A stretch of DNA of 64,000 nucleotides from an uncultured Lachnospiraceae bacterium (GCA_910578335.1 CAJTPU010000017.1:1-64000), one strand, 5' to 3'. Shown: positions 24,137-32,726, counted from the first letter of the stretch. Numbers and translations are program-made. The notes: generated from the letters alone by a model not told the origin.

Positions 24137-24229
24137 TATAATGTCGACAGACATGATACCGGCTCGGAGCGAAGCGGAGTAGCCATCCGCCGGGCAAAGC
24201 GAGTGTGCATCGCGAAGCGCTTTGCGCTT
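24137..24229 (+). promoter_or_regulatory. extended -10 promoter and GC-rich hairpin leader
   Basis: TGGTATAAT gives an extended -10 (TATAAT 24137-24142). The leader is GC-rich compared with its surroundings and folds. GGCT..AGCC encloses a CGGAGCGAAGCGGAGT loop (about 24161-24184). GCAAAGCG (24194-24201) pairs with CGCTTTGC (24218-24225) around a 16-base loop. AAGCGC-TTT-GCGCTT (24215-24229) is an alternative, followed by TTTTTT. The CGAAGC loop core recalls the repeats at 22722 and 52083. Confidence 0.5.
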
Positions 24230-24257
24230 GAAGATTTTTTATTTGGGAGAGGGTGCT

Positions 24258-25595
24258 ATGAGGGATAAAAAAACAGTTTTACGGCTGCTTACGGCGGGCT
24301 TGACGGGAGTCCTGCTTTGTTCCGGATGCGGAAAAGAAAAACCGCAGCAAAGCGTGCTGCCTTTGGTTATGGAGACTGCATTAAGGGCAGGATACCCTGC
24401 ACTCGAGGAAGCAGCAACGGCAGCAAAAACAGATGCAAAAGATGCGAGAGATGCGGTATGGGAGAAGCTTTTGGGGAAGAATGGGAATTGCCGATATATA
24501 TTGCATCCCGAGAATTTTGTGCCGGAGGAAATTGCCTGTGACAACGTATTTGCCACCTATCAGGACGGCTGGGAAAATCCGGTGCTTTCAGAACTGTATG
24601 AGGAGGCGGGAGAAGCATGGCAGTACCTTTACTATGTGGAATATGATATAAATAGCGATGGAAGAATGGATTATGTGGCACTGCATAGTAACCCTGACAA
24701 TGGTACGGAGAAAAGCGGATTTTGCGGCGGAGACGTCTGGTATTTGTCTGAAGATGGCGATTATGAAAGGGTGCTGCTGCCGGAGGCGTTTTATCTGACC
24801 GGCGGTACCTGGCAGGAGCCGGAGCTTTTTATGATGACGCTTGTCTATCGGTATAATCGGGGGAGTCAGGGTATTGCTGTTTACCATGATGACGAAAAGC
24901 AGGAGATGGCGCTGTACGGGTGGCGTTATAACTATAATCATGCTGAGGAAGCTTATAAACGGGTGCGTGTCGTAGTTGTAACGGAAGAGATAGGCGATAT
25001 GACGTTAGTACAAACAGGTTTTCAACTGCTTTACAATCCGATTGGTGCCGAGGAGCAGGTCAGAGTGGAGATAAAGGGAAGAGAAAATAATCCTGCGTTT
25101 TATCAGGTGTTTTTCGTTCGCAGAATAAGAGATTTTTTGTTATACGGCGGGGAAACGTGTGTTGTCTGGGACGGCAATGATGACGGTTATGAAGATATTT
25201 TATATTATGCAGGATACGACGGCGGCAGTGGGGGAACTTTTAGCGATTATAAGCTTTTTGTCTGGTCTGAAGAAGAAGGGAAATATATAAGAACAGAGCT
25301 TCCGTTGTGTGTCTCCATCAACTATGAGGCACATAAGCTCTATAGCTGCGGGCAGTCGGGAGCACCTCATCAATTTTATGATATTTATGGGCTGCAGGAT
25401 GGAGAATATCAAGTAGAAAAGGAGCTTGACTTGCATTATGATTCTTGGAGGGGAGACGAAAGAGTTAATATTGCTGTCTATTCTGAATATGGGGAAATAG
25501 TGGAAGAGACGGATATTACAGGGCTTGATTGGAAAGAGACGCAGGAGCTTTTAGAGGAAAAATATCCGGAATTTGATTTTTGGCGGCAGGGATAA
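24258..25595 (+). CDS. lipoprotein with FG-GAP/VCBS-like repeats
   Basis: 445 residues. The lipoprotein signal ends in LLCSGC (Cys near residue 21). Two acidic calcium-type repeats are visible, DINSDGRMDYVAL (about 137) and WDGNDDGYEDILYY (about 305), as in FG-GAP or VCBS surface proteins. A GGGAGAGGG ribosome site precedes ATG 24258. It is probably an extracytoplasmic protein; similar acidic segments occur in the tail of the BlaR1-like protein at 624-3506. No enzymatic motif was recognised. Confidence 0.75.
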   Translation: MRDKKTVLRLLTAGLTGVLLCSGCGKEKPQQSVLPLVMETALRAGYPALEEAATAAKTDAKDARDAVWEKLLGKNGNCRYILHPENFVPEEIACDNVFATYQDGWENPVLSELYEEAGEAWQYLYYVEYDINSDGRMDYVALHSNPDNGTEKSGFCGGDVWYLSEDGDYERVLLPEAFYLTGGTWQEPELFMMTLVYRYNRGSQGIAVYHDDEKQEMALYGWRYNYNHAEEAYKRVRVVVVTEEIGDMTLVQTGFQLLYNPIGAEEQVRVEIKGRENNPAFYQVFFVRRIRDFLLYGGETCVVWDGNDDGYEDILYYAGYDGGSGGTFSDYKLFVWSEEEGKYIRTELPLCVSINYEAHKLYSCGQSGAPHQFYDIYGLQDGEYQVEKELDLHYDSWRGDERVNIAVYSEYGEIVEETDITGLDWKETQELLEEKYPEFDFWRQG

Positions 25596-25606
25596 ATGGA
25601 AAATAC

Positions 25607-25669
25607 TTGACATTTCACGAAAAGATGGTATAGTTCTACATGCGAATGAATTGCATTTGCATGTAGAAC
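25607..25669 (+). promoter_or_regulatory. promoter with a 37-nt near-perfect palindrome
   Basis: TTGACA (25607-25612), 16 bases, TATAGT (25629-25634). From 25633 to 25669 GTTCTACATGC-g-AATG, five bases, CATT-t-GCATGTAGAAC is complementary over 15 of 16 positions per arm. Overlap with the -10 fits an operator; the AATG/CATT core recalls Fur-family boxes. It could also be the first hairpin of the transcript. A Fur-family gene lies 1 kb downstream. Confidence 0.7.
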
Positions 25670-25728
25670 AGAGCCGGAAGAGAATTGACGGCTTATGAGA
25701 GGACAGCCTTGGAAAAGAGGATGAAGTT

Positions 25729-26589
25729 ATGTGGGATGTCATTTTGGACACTTTGATGGACAGCGCCAGACTGATACCGTTTTTATTTGTGACCTATCTG
25801 GCAATGGAATATCTGGAGCATAAGACGGCGGGCAAGGTTAAAAATCTGGTGCAAAGGGGTGGGCGCCTTGGTCCGTTATTTGGCGGTGTGCTGGGCGCAG
25901 TACCGCAGTGCGGGTTTTCGGCGGCAGCGGCAAGTCTTTATGCCGGACGCGTTATTACGCTGGGTACGTTGATAGCGGTTTTTTTATCCACCTCTGATGA
26001 AATGCTTCCTATTTTAATATCGGAAGCAGACAGATTTGGCGTCGCCCCCATTTTAAAAATACTGGCGTTGAAGGCGGTAATCGGCATTGTCTTCGGTTTC
26101 TTGACAGATTTGGTGGTGCGTCCTAGAAAAACAGAGCATGACCATATTCATGAAATGTGTGAGCACGACCACTGTCATTGTGGGGAAGGCGGCGGAATAC
26201 TGAAATCTGCGGTAATTCATACGGTAAAGATTACGCTGTTTATTCTGCTGGTATCCTTTACTTTAAATGTGGTTCTCCATTTTGGCGGGGAAGATATTTT
26301 GAAGAGGCTGCTTTTGAATCAACCGGTGGCAGGGGAGATGCTTGCCGGTCTGGTTGGACTGATACCGAACTGCGCTTCTTCTGTGGTTATTACAAGATTA
26401 TATCTGGAAGGCGCCATGAGCTTTGCCGCTTGTATGTCGGGTTTGCTTGTGGGCGCAGGCGTGGGCGTACTGGTGCTGTTTCGGGCAAACAAGAGCAAGC
26501 GGGAAAGTGTGGGAATTTTGCTGTTGCTCTACGGTATAGGTGTTGCGGCAGGTTTGTTGCTGGAGCTGATGGGATTTGCCGTGAGATAA
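25729..26589 (+). CDS. putative metal permease (ArsP_2/DUF2899, annotated elsewhere as manganese transporter)
   Basis: 286 residues in two membrane halves. Each half has a conserved PxCGFS- or PNCASS-type motif (PQCGFSAAAASLYAGR; PNCASSVVITRLYLEG). A histidine/cysteine-rich cytoplasmic loop lies between them (EHDHIHEMCEHDHCHC), a clear metal-binding site. The inverted repeat organisation is typical of the family. The Fur-family regulator just downstream and the palindromic promoter point to metal-controlled efflux or uptake; which metal is not shown. Confidence 0.8.
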   Translation: MWDVILDTLMDSARLIPFLFVTYLAMEYLEHKTAGKVKNLVQRGGRLGPLFGGVLGAVPQCGFSAAAASLYAGRVITLGTLIAVFLSTSDEMLPILISEADRFGVAPILKILALKAVIGIVFGFLTDLVVRPRKTEHDHIHEMCEHDHCHCGEGGGILKSAVIHTVKITLFILLVSFTLNVVLHFGGEDILKRLLLNQPVAGEMLAGLVGLIPNCASSVVITRLYLEGAMSFAACMSGLLVGAGVGVLVLFRANKSKRESVGILLLLYGIGVAAGLLLELMGFAVR

Positions 26590-26683
26590 CGGGGCGGTGA
26601 TTTCAGAAGACGGCGGCAGTCTCAACGGAAGGCGCAGGTTGGCGCTGACTGCCGTGCAGGGCGGCACGAATGGAGATTGATAT

Positions 26684-27142
26684 ATGGAAGAGAGAAATTT
26701 TCTATATCCGGCGGGAATAAAATGGACCAAACAGCGCAAAGCTGTATATGAGGTATTGTCTGCTTCAAAAGAGCCTTTAAGCGCAGTGCAGATTTATAAC
26801 CTGATATTGCAGAAAAGCGGAGAGAGAAATTATGCGGTATCGACCGTTTACCGTATCCTGACGGCGTTTGAGGAGAAAGGATATGTAGAAAAAAGTACGT
26901 TTACCGGAGAAGGGACGGTGATGTACGAGTGGAAACGGGAAGGGCATACGCATTATGCAGTTTGCCTTCACTGTCACAAAAAGCTGCCCTTGCAGGCGTG
27001 TCCTTTTGAGCAGGTACATTTAGCCGCAGAATCCGACGGATTTTTGGTTACAGGGCATAAACTTGAGCTTTATGGATATTGTAAAAGCTGCAAAAACAGC
27101 AGCTTATCCACGAATGAAAGGGAAAATAGAAAAAAATCTTAA
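26684..27142 (+). CDS. Fur-family metalloregulator
   Basis: 152 residues. A winged-helix DNA-binding part (about 1-85; SAVQIYNLI, YAVSTVYRILTAFEEKGYV) is followed by a dimerisation domain with HYAVCLHCHK and CKSC cysteine pairs for structural zinc and HxxxE-type ligands. It could be Zur, Mur, PerR or Fur; the sequence alone does not decide. It lies 94 bases after the metal permease and probably in the same transcript. The palindrome at 25633-25669 is its likely target (inference). Confidence 0.88.
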   Translation: MEERNFLYPAGIKWTKQRKAVYEVLSASKEPLSAVQIYNLILQKSGERNYAVSTVYRILTAFEEKGYVEKSTFTGEGTVMYEWKREGHTHYAVCLHCHKKLPLQACPFEQVHLAAESDGFLVTGHKLELYGYCKSCKNSSLSTNERENRKKS

Positions 27143-27171
27143 AAATTTTTTGAAAAATCTTAAAAAAGTAC

Positions 27172-27200
27172 TTGCCAACCGCAAACCAATATAATATAAT
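27172..27200 (+). promoter_or_regulatory. promoter of tRNA-Lys
   Basis: TTGCCA (27172-27177), 17 bases, TATAAT (27195-27200), 33 bases before the tRNA. Confidence 0.7.
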
Positions 27201-27232
27201 AACTCTTGCGTTGTGAAACATTTCACATATGA

Positions 27233-27305
27233 GCGCCGCTAGCTCAGTTGGTAGAGCACCTGACTCTTAATCAGGGTGTCCAGGGTTCGAGCCCCTGGCG
27301 GCGCA
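27233..27305 (+). tRNA. tRNA-Lys (anticodon CTT)
   Basis: 73 nt cloverleaf: acceptor GCGCCGC/GCGGCGC, D arm GCTC..GAGC, anticodon stem CCTGA/TCAGG with loop CTCTTAA giving anticodon CTT, T arm CAGGG-TTCGAGC-CCCTG, discriminator A. CCA is not encoded. Confidence 0.96.
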
Positions 27306-27306
27306 C

Positions 27307-27351
27307 GGAAGTACCGATTTTCGAGGTAATCTCGGGGGTTGGTGCTTTTTC
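27307..27351 (+). terminator. terminator after tRNA-Lys
   Basis: AGTACC pairs with GGTGCTT around an inner TCGAG/CTCGG stem, followed by TTTTT. The 27352-27510 stretch beyond it shows no gene. Confidence 0.6.
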
Positions 27352-27514
27352 TTTTGTCATTTTTTTATCCTAATAGCCTCGGGTAAAGAAAATGTCATCG
27401 AGGCGGTAAATGTCGGCGCCGGGTATTTTGAAAATAGATGACAAAAAGGCTTACAAACGGGGAAGGTATGGTTGTGAAAGGCAGGCAATTCTGAAACATA
27501 CACAAAAACAGAAA

Positions 27515-27546
27515 GGATAGTATACGTTAGGGTATACTATCCTTTT
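27515..27546. terminator. bidirectional terminator at the end of the XRE gene
   Basis: GGATAGTATAC (27515-27525) pairs perfectly with GTATACTATCC (27532-27542), with AAA on one side and TTTT on the other. The XRE stop codon lies in the loop/right arm. Confidence 0.8.
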
Positions 27547-27925
27547 CCGTATTTTTTTGTATTGCGCCCAAGGTATTTTTCTTTGACAGGTCACATAGCT
27601 TTGAAATATCTTTTATTGTCTGAAGAATCAACAGCTTTTCCTCTGCGCTTCTGTCACTTATCTGTGCAAGGATTTGCAGAGAAACGGCGTCCACCGGCTT
27701 TTTTGGAAGAGGAGAAGGTGAAAAAAAGTCGCTGAGACTGATGTTTAATTGACTGCATATCTGTTCTATCACTTTTACGGTTGGATTTTTTTGGTTTCTT
27801 TCCAGTAAGCCGAGGTATGTTGTAGTGATGTTTGCCCGCAGTGCAAGCTTTTCCTGGCTTAGTCCACTGTTCACCCGCAGTTCGTGAATTCTGCTACCTA
27901 TATTAAAATTAGTTTTCATATCCAT
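27527..27925 (-). CDS. XRE-family (Cro/CI-type) regulator
   Basis: 132 residues. An N-terminal helix-turn-helix (about 8-65; SQEKLALRANITTTYLGLLE, NPTVKVIEQICSQLNISL) is followed by a short helical tail. No Shine-Dalgarno precedes ATG 27925. The predicted promoter (TTGAAT 27960-27955, 17 bases, TAAACT 27937-27932) would start transcription at about the start codon, so a leaderless mRNA is likely; ATG 27919 is the alternative. It is divergent from the PH/SHOCT-type gene, with interlocking promoters and two dyads between them. Confidence 0.82.
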   Translation of the reverse strand: MDMKTNFNIGSRIHELRVNSGLSQEKLALRANITTTYLGLLERNQKNPTVKVIEQICSQLNISLSDFFSPSPLPKKPVDAVSLQILAQISDRSAEEKLLILQTIKDISKLCDLSKKNTLGAIQKNTEKDSIP

Positions 27926-27942
27926 AAATATAGTTTAGATTA

Positions 27943-28026
27943 TTGACGGTTTTTATTCAAACTGCTATAGTTATTTATACAAAGAATAACTATATTTACT
28001 ACTATTTTGACCAAAGAGTAAATATA
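27943..28026 (+). promoter_or_regulatory. promoter and paired dyads upstream of the PH/SHOCT-type gene
   Basis: TTGACG (27943-27948), 17 bases, TATAGT (27966-27971). A dyad TATAGTTATT/AATAACTATA (27966-27975, 27985-27994) covers the -10 and start. A second, TATATTTACT/AGTAAATATA (27991-28000, 28017-28026), follows. Both are perfect over 10 bases. The divergent XRE protein is the likely binder. Confidence 0.65.
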
Positions 28027-28080
28027 TTATGAAATGCCGGAAAAGTACTAGGACATGAAAACAAAAGGAGGAAAAGGAAG

Positions 28081-29343
28081 ATGGCATTTATGGATAAAAT
28101 GAAAGATATGGCGGGAAAAGCCAAATCGACAATGGAAAGCGCGGCACAGGCAACGAAAGAAAAGTATGAGCAGGTTAAACAGGAAAATGCTGAAAAAAAG
28201 GCGCAGAAAGAAGCTTACATAGCGGAAATGGAAGGCAAGGCGGCAGAATATGGGCGGTCCTTGTGCAGTTTGGTTCAGGAGAGAGGAAGCGCAACGCCTG
28301 AAAGCTTTATGTCGCAGGTTCCTGAAAAAGAGCTTTTGACGTTTACAAAGGATTTTTATGAAAAAATGGTTTTGCCGGGCAGTAAAGCAAGCGTTTCCTG
28401 CATCATTATGCACCCATACATTGATGAGAAAAAGGTAAAAGCGATTCAGAAAAAGCTTCCCCTGTATGATGGTGCGGAAACGCCGATTCTTTACATGAAT
28501 GAGGCGGACGGGCAGCAGTTCCTGCTTACAAGAAATCATTTTTATTTCAAGGTGTGTTTTGCGGAAGATAAAAAGTTTTACGCACAGGGGATAATCGACT
28601 GTAAGGATGTTGACGGTATCAGAATTGAGAATGGAGACAACGAATGCACGTTAAAGGTCAATGAGGTAGATTTTGCCACAATTAAAATAAGGGATGCTTA
28701 CAAGCAGGATTTCATTACTCTGAATACGTATTTCAAAAATATTGTGGAGCAGGATTTTGAAATTGTGCCCGAAGAAATTGACAGTCTGATACATGAAAAG
28801 ATTGGGGATAAAATTTATCAGCATATCAAAAAGTACATGACTTATGAGGACGAACTTGTGATGTACTATGCGGGAGGTCTGGATTCGCTGGCGGCTATGG
28901 ATTATATTGCATGTACCACAAAGCAGATTATCATTGTCAACAGAGAAATGCTGGGAGCCACATCCAATGTAAAGCAGTTCTATTATGAGGATATTACTTC
29001 TATGGCGACAGAGCAGAATTCCAAGTCGGATGATTTGCTGGTCGCTGTGATTGATTCGGCGCTGACTGCCGCCTTGAAAGTATGCGATTTAATTATTATG
29101 GTGGCAGGTGCGAAGGAAAAGATTAGTACGCTTTATACGGTTGAAGCGGAAAGAGTTGTTGCCATCTACCATGAATACCGCAAAGAGTTGAAAAAGGGGA
29201 ATCAGCCTGCGCAGACAATCATTCAGCAGAAAGAGCCGGATGTGCTGGAACAAATAGAAAAACTCAGCAAGTTAAGGGACAGCGGAATTCTTTCAGAGGA
29301 GGAATTTAGCCAAAAGAAAGCGGTATTGCTTGAAAAATTATAA
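28081..29343 (+). CDS. PH-like domain protein with C-terminal SHOCT motif
   Basis: 420 residues. The first 55 are a charged coiled coil (KSTMESAAQATKEKYEQVKQ). A central region of no recognised family follows (about 60-255). At about 258-365 there is a bacterial PH-like domain (ELVMYYAGGLDSLAAMDYIA, CTTKQIIIVNREML). The last 35 residues are a SHOCT motif (LSKLRDSGILSEEEFSQKKA), which in other proteins mediates oligomerisation. AGGAGG lies before ATG 28081. Divergent from an XRE regulator with shared control region. Function unknown; possibly stress- or envelope-related. Confidence 0.75.
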   Translation: MAFMDKMKDMAGKAKSTMESAAQATKEKYEQVKQENAEKKAQKEAYIAEMEGKAAEYGRSLCSLVQERGSATPESFMSQVPEKELLTFTKDFYEKMVLPGSKASVSCIIMHPYIDEKKVKAIQKKLPLYDGAETPILYMNEADGQQFLLTRNHFYFKVCFAEDKKFYAQGIIDCKDVDGIRIENGDNECTLKVNEVDFATIKIRDAYKQDFITLNTYFKNIVEQDFEIVPEEIDSLIHEKIGDKIYQHIKKYMTYEDELVMYYAGGLDSLAAMDYIACTTKQIIIVNREMLGATSNVKQFYYEDITSMATEQNSKSDDLLVAVIDSALTAALKVCDLIIMVAGAKEKISTLYTVEAERVVAIYHEYRKELKKGNQPAQTIIQQKEPDVLEQIEKLSKLRDSGILSEEEFSQKKAVLLEKL

Positions 29344-29441
29344 GAATGTAGTTGTGCTTTATCAGGTGATACAGGTATGCTTTCATAAAATATACGGCAG
29401 CGGTCTTTTGAAGATGGGCGGTAAAATACATGACAAAATGA

Positions 29442-29543
29442 TTTACAAACAGAAAAACGCATGGTATATTACAAGTAGATAAAAGGAAGTAAAGCAGGCA
29501 TTTCATCACAAAAAGCCCCGGAAGTACAAGTTCCGGGGTTTTC
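29442..29543 (+). ncRNA. promoter-terminator unit: small RNA or leader of tatD
   Basis: TTTACA (29442-29447), 17 bases, TATATT (29465-29470) would start transcription near 29477. Only about 40 bases later CCCCGGAA (29516-29523) pairs with TTCCGGGG (29531-29538), followed by TTTT. The result is a transcript of about 65 bases ending 80 bases before tatD. It may be a short RNA, an attenuated leader, or simply the previous gene's terminator with a chance promoter. Confidence 0.4.
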
Positions 29544-29624
29544 ACTTTGAGCCGGAAGGACGCAGCAGTTACAGGATAACCGTTCCGTGCGTTAAGGACC
29601 GCCATAAAAAGCAAGGAGTATACC

Positions 29625-30389
29625 ATGATATTTGAGACACATGCACATTATGATGATGAGGCTTTTGCAGAAGACAGGGAAGGGCTGTTAAAAGCGATGC
29701 CGGAAAGCGGAGTCGGCAGGATAGTCAATATAGGAGCAAGTCCTGCTTCCTGCCGGACAACAATGGAACTAATGGAAAAATATGAATTTGTTTACGGCGC
29801 TCTGGGGATTCACCCCAGTGAGACAGCGGCATTGAATGAAGGCCTGTTTTCAGAGCTGAAGGAGCAGTGCCGCCATAAAAAGTGTGTGGCAGTGGGAGAA
29901 ATCGGATTGGATTATTACTGGCAGGAGCCGGAGCGGGAGATACAAAAAAATTGGTTTATGAGGCAGATGCAGCTTGCGGGGGAGCTTCATCTGCCGGTGG
30001 TAATTCATTCCCGTGAAGCCGCTATGGATACCATAGAAATTATGAAAGCGGCACACGCAGAAGAAATTGGCGGCGTTATCCATTGTTTTTCTTATACGAA
30101 GGAAACCGCCGAGGTTTTTTTGAAAATGGGATTTTATATTGGAATTGGAGGAGTAGTCACTTTTAAGAATGCCAAAAAGCTGAAGGAAGCGGTAGAATAT
30201 ATTCCCGTGGAGCGGCTCGTAGTGGAAACGGACAGTCCCTATCTGGCGCCGGAGCCGTACAGGGGAAAGCGGAATGATTCCGCAAAGATTCCTCTTGTTA
30301 TCAATGAGATTGCACGGATTAAGCAGCTTTTGCCGCAGGAGGTGGAGAAAATTACATGGGAAAATGCCTGCGCACTCTATCGCATGTAA
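29625..30389 (+). CDS. tatD: TatD-family metal-dependent hydrolase
   Basis: 254 residues. TatD DNase motifs are present: HAHYDD near the N-terminus, GEIGLDYYW, VIHSREA, IHCFSYT and the C-terminal ETDSPYLAP. Family members are divalent-metal nucleases (3'-5' DNase/RNase) in DNA and RNA turnover. AAGGAG precedes ATG 29625. The N-terminus begins FETHAHYDD, giving the usual HxH metal site. Confidence 0.9.
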   Translation: MIFETHAHYDDEAFAEDREGLLKAMPESGVGRIVNIGASPASCRTTMELMEKYEFVYGALGIHPSETAALNEGLFSELKEQCRHKKCVAVGEIGLDYYWQEPEREIQKNWFMRQMQLAGELHLPVVIHSREAAMDTIEIMKAAHAEEIGGVIHCFSYTKETAEVFLKMGFYIGIGGVVTFKNAKKLKEAVEYIPVERLVVETDSPYLAPEPYRGKRNDSAKIPLVINEIARIKQLLPQEVEKITWENACALYRM

Positions 30390-30483
30390 AAAGTTTACTC
30401 ATAATAGAGAATTAATGATAGATTTTTCCATCAATAAGTAGTACACTATAATCAATATTGGTTTTGGAAAGGAAAGAGAAGTT

Positions 30484-30939
30484 ATGGCTGTTATTGTTTA
30501 TGGAACGCATGTTTTTACAAAGTTAGAAGGTTATTTTGGACCAAGGGAAGAATGTCCCTTTTGCCATAGAGTGTACCAGAAGGGATATGTAAAAAACAGT
30601 GTATGGGCGCATTTGGAGTACATACCGCTTTTTCCCGTGAAGAAGACATATTTTAAAATGTGTCCGGTGTGCGGCAGGGGGTTAGAATTAAAAAGTAAAG
30701 AAGCAAAAGCGGAAATGGCAGCCGGCGGGGCGGAACACCAGCAGCTTGAAGCGTATGCAAAGCATATTCTGGCGAAGAAGCCGAAGGGTCTTATGGCTAC
30801 GGATACCGGTTATGAGTTTTGGGTGAAGGATTTGTCTACGGGAGAGGAAATTCTCGTGGCTTCCGAAATCACCAAAGACATGGTAAAACAGATGAAGAAG
30901 AGCAGGGGTTATAAAAAGTTTTCCATTATAGATGTATAA
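30484..30939 (+). CDS. zinc-ribbon protein of unknown function
   Basis: 151 residues. Two CxxC pairs (CPFCH about 22-26 and CPVCG about 60-64) would hold one zinc. A hydrophobic stretch between them (WAHLEYIPLFPV) is typical of zinc-ribbon proteins near membranes. The C-terminal half (VKDLSTGEEILVASEI) is not recognised. AAAGGAAAGAGAAG lies before ATG 30484. Confidence 0.65.
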   Translation: MAVIVYGTHVFTKLEGYFGPREECPFCHRVYQKGYVKNSVWAHLEYIPLFPVKKTYFKMCPVCGRGLELKSKEAKAEMAAGGAEHQQLEAYAKHILAKKPKGLMATDTGYEFWVKDLSTGEEILVASEITKDMVKQMKKSRGYKKFSIIDV

Positions 30940-31018
30940 GAAGAGAAGTACCGTTTTAGAAAGCAATAATCAGGATTGGGGAGCAGAAGGGTATTTTAAG
31001 AGATTGGGGATAAAAAGA

Positions 31019-32698
31019 ATGGGGCCAAAATACAAAAAGGCGGTATGGTGCATAACGACTGCGCTTGCAGGTGCCATAATCTGTGCAGGGCTGCTGTTTG
31101 GTTTGCATACAAGTACATATGCGGCGGAAAGCACGGGCAGGGTTCTGTTTATCAGTTCTTATTCTTATGCATGGGATACGGTGCAGATACAAATTGAAGG
31201 AATCAAAAAAGAGATTCCCAACGGAATTGTAGTCGACTATGAATTTATGGATACAAAGAGAGTGGCGGATGAGGAGGCAATGCGGCTTTTTAAGGAGGGA
31301 CTTGCCTATCGGATGTCCATGGTAGCACCTTATGACGTTATTATCCTTGGCGACGATGCGGCGTTAAGATTTGCATTGGAATACCGTGACGAGCTGTTTT
31401 CCGGTATACCGCTGGTTTTTGAGGGCGTAAATGATGAGGCGCTGGCGCTGGAAGCGGCGAAGGACCCATTGATTACCGGCGTCGTGGAGAAGCTGTCTTT
31501 CCAAAAAAACATAGAGCTTGCACTGTCCATATACCCGGATGCGGAGAATGTAGTGGCTGTCTTGGATAACGGGCTTACGGGAGAAGCGGAGAGAAGAAAT
31601 TTTTATAATCATGCCGAACTGTATCCGGAGCTTACTTTTTCTGAGCTGAATACTTCTGAATTGACGGAAACCAAGTTAAAATATGAGCTTTCCCATTTAC
31701 CGGAAAATACGATTTTAATTTATGTGGTGATGACAGAAGATGCTGACGGCAGACAGTATACCAATCGGGAAGCCATAGAAATGATTGCACAATACGCTTC
31801 CGTACCGGCGTTCAGAATGGTGGAAAGCGGAATTGGCTGGGGTGTTCTGGGGGGAAATATTGTTTCCATGGAGCAGTCAGGCGAGATTGCAGCCCGAATA
31901 GCAACGGACATTGTCAGGGGAAAAAAGGATATGGAGGATATGGGGGTGATTGTGGACAGCCCTAATATCTACTGTATAGATGAATCGGTCATGTTAAAGT
32001 TTGGAATCAAGGCTTCGGCGCTGCCAAAGGAAACGGTTTTTGTAAATCATGAGCCTTCCTTTTTTGAAAGGAACCGGGAGATTTTGATTCCCGTTATGAT
32101 TGTACTGGCGGCACTTTTTGTCATATGTCTTTTTGCCTGTGTGGATAATCTTAAAAAAAGAAAACTGACATCGGAGCTGGAAGAGGCGAGAAGCTATCTT
32201 GAGGATGCTTCCCAGCATGATTTCCTGACCGGACTGCCCAACCGTTCTAAGTTTATGAATGATTTGACGGAGACAACAAAAGCAAAACAGCCCTGCACGG
32301 TCATTATGCTGGATATCGATAATTTTAAACATATTAATGATACTTATGGACATTCTATTGGTGATGAAGCATTAAAGGCGGTTGCTTCCAGACTGAAATC
32401 ACTTTGTACCCAGCTTCTCACCGCTTACCGTTTTGCAGGGGATGAATTTATTGTAATATTAAAGAGCGATAATGTAAAAATTGTGGATACCGCGGCTGTA
32501 CAGTGCCTGCAGGTGTTTCAAAAGCCCTTTAAGCTGATGGGAAAGGTTCATAATATTTTTGGCAGTGTTGGAGTTGCTTCTTATCCGGGTGATACGGAGG
32601 ATTATGAACAGCTAATTGAATATGCGGATGCCGCCATGTACAGCGTAAAGAAAGGCGGCAAAAACGCATATGCATATTACAAAAACGTAAAACAATAA
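31019..32698 (+). CDS. diguanylate cyclase with extracytoplasmic ABC-substrate-type sensor
   Basis: 559 residues. An N-terminal signal/membrane segment (about 10-30) is followed by an extracytoplasmic periplasmic-binding-like domain (about 40-355; VLFISSYSYAWDTVQIQIEG). A second membrane segment lies near 370-390. The C-terminal GGDEF domain (about 420-555) has the catalytic motif as AGDEF (RFAGDEFIVI) and the usual DFLTGLPNRS start. It should make cyclic di-GMP in response to an outside ligand. No RxxD inhibitory site is seen just before the motif. I prefer ATG 31019, preceded by GGGGA, over ATG 30932, which lacks a ribosome site. Confidence 0.83.
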   Translation: MGPKYKKAVWCITTALAGAIICAGLLFGLHTSTYAAESTGRVLFISSYSYAWDTVQIQIEGIKKEIPNGIVVDYEFMDTKRVADEEAMRLFKEGLAYRMSMVAPYDVIILGDDAALRFALEYRDELFSGIPLVFEGVNDEALALEAAKDPLITGVVEKLSFQKNIELALSIYPDAENVVAVLDNGLTGEAERRNFYNHAELYPELTFSELNTSELTETKLKYELSHLPENTILIYVVMTEDADGRQYTNREAIEMIAQYASVPAFRMVESGIGWGVLGGNIVSMEQSGEIAARIATDIVRGKKDMEDMGVIVDSPNIYCIDESVMLKFGIKASALPKETVFVNHEPSFFERNREILIPVMIVLAALFVICLFACVDNLKKRKLTSELEEARSYLEDASQHDFLTGLPNRSKFMNDLTETTKAKQPCTVIMLDIDNFKHINDTYGHSIGDEALKAVASRLKSLCTQLLTAYRFAGDEFIVILKSDNVKIVDTAAVQCLQVFQKPFKLMGKVHNIFGSVGVASYPGDTEDYEQLIEYADAAMYSVKKGGKNAYAYYKNVKQ

Positions 32699-32726
32699 AA
32701 ATTTATTGTTTTTCAATAAAAATATA

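Noticed and set aside
27400..27480. Similarity of this stretch to 29420-29475
   Set aside because: Only short A-rich words are shared; not enough to call a repeat.
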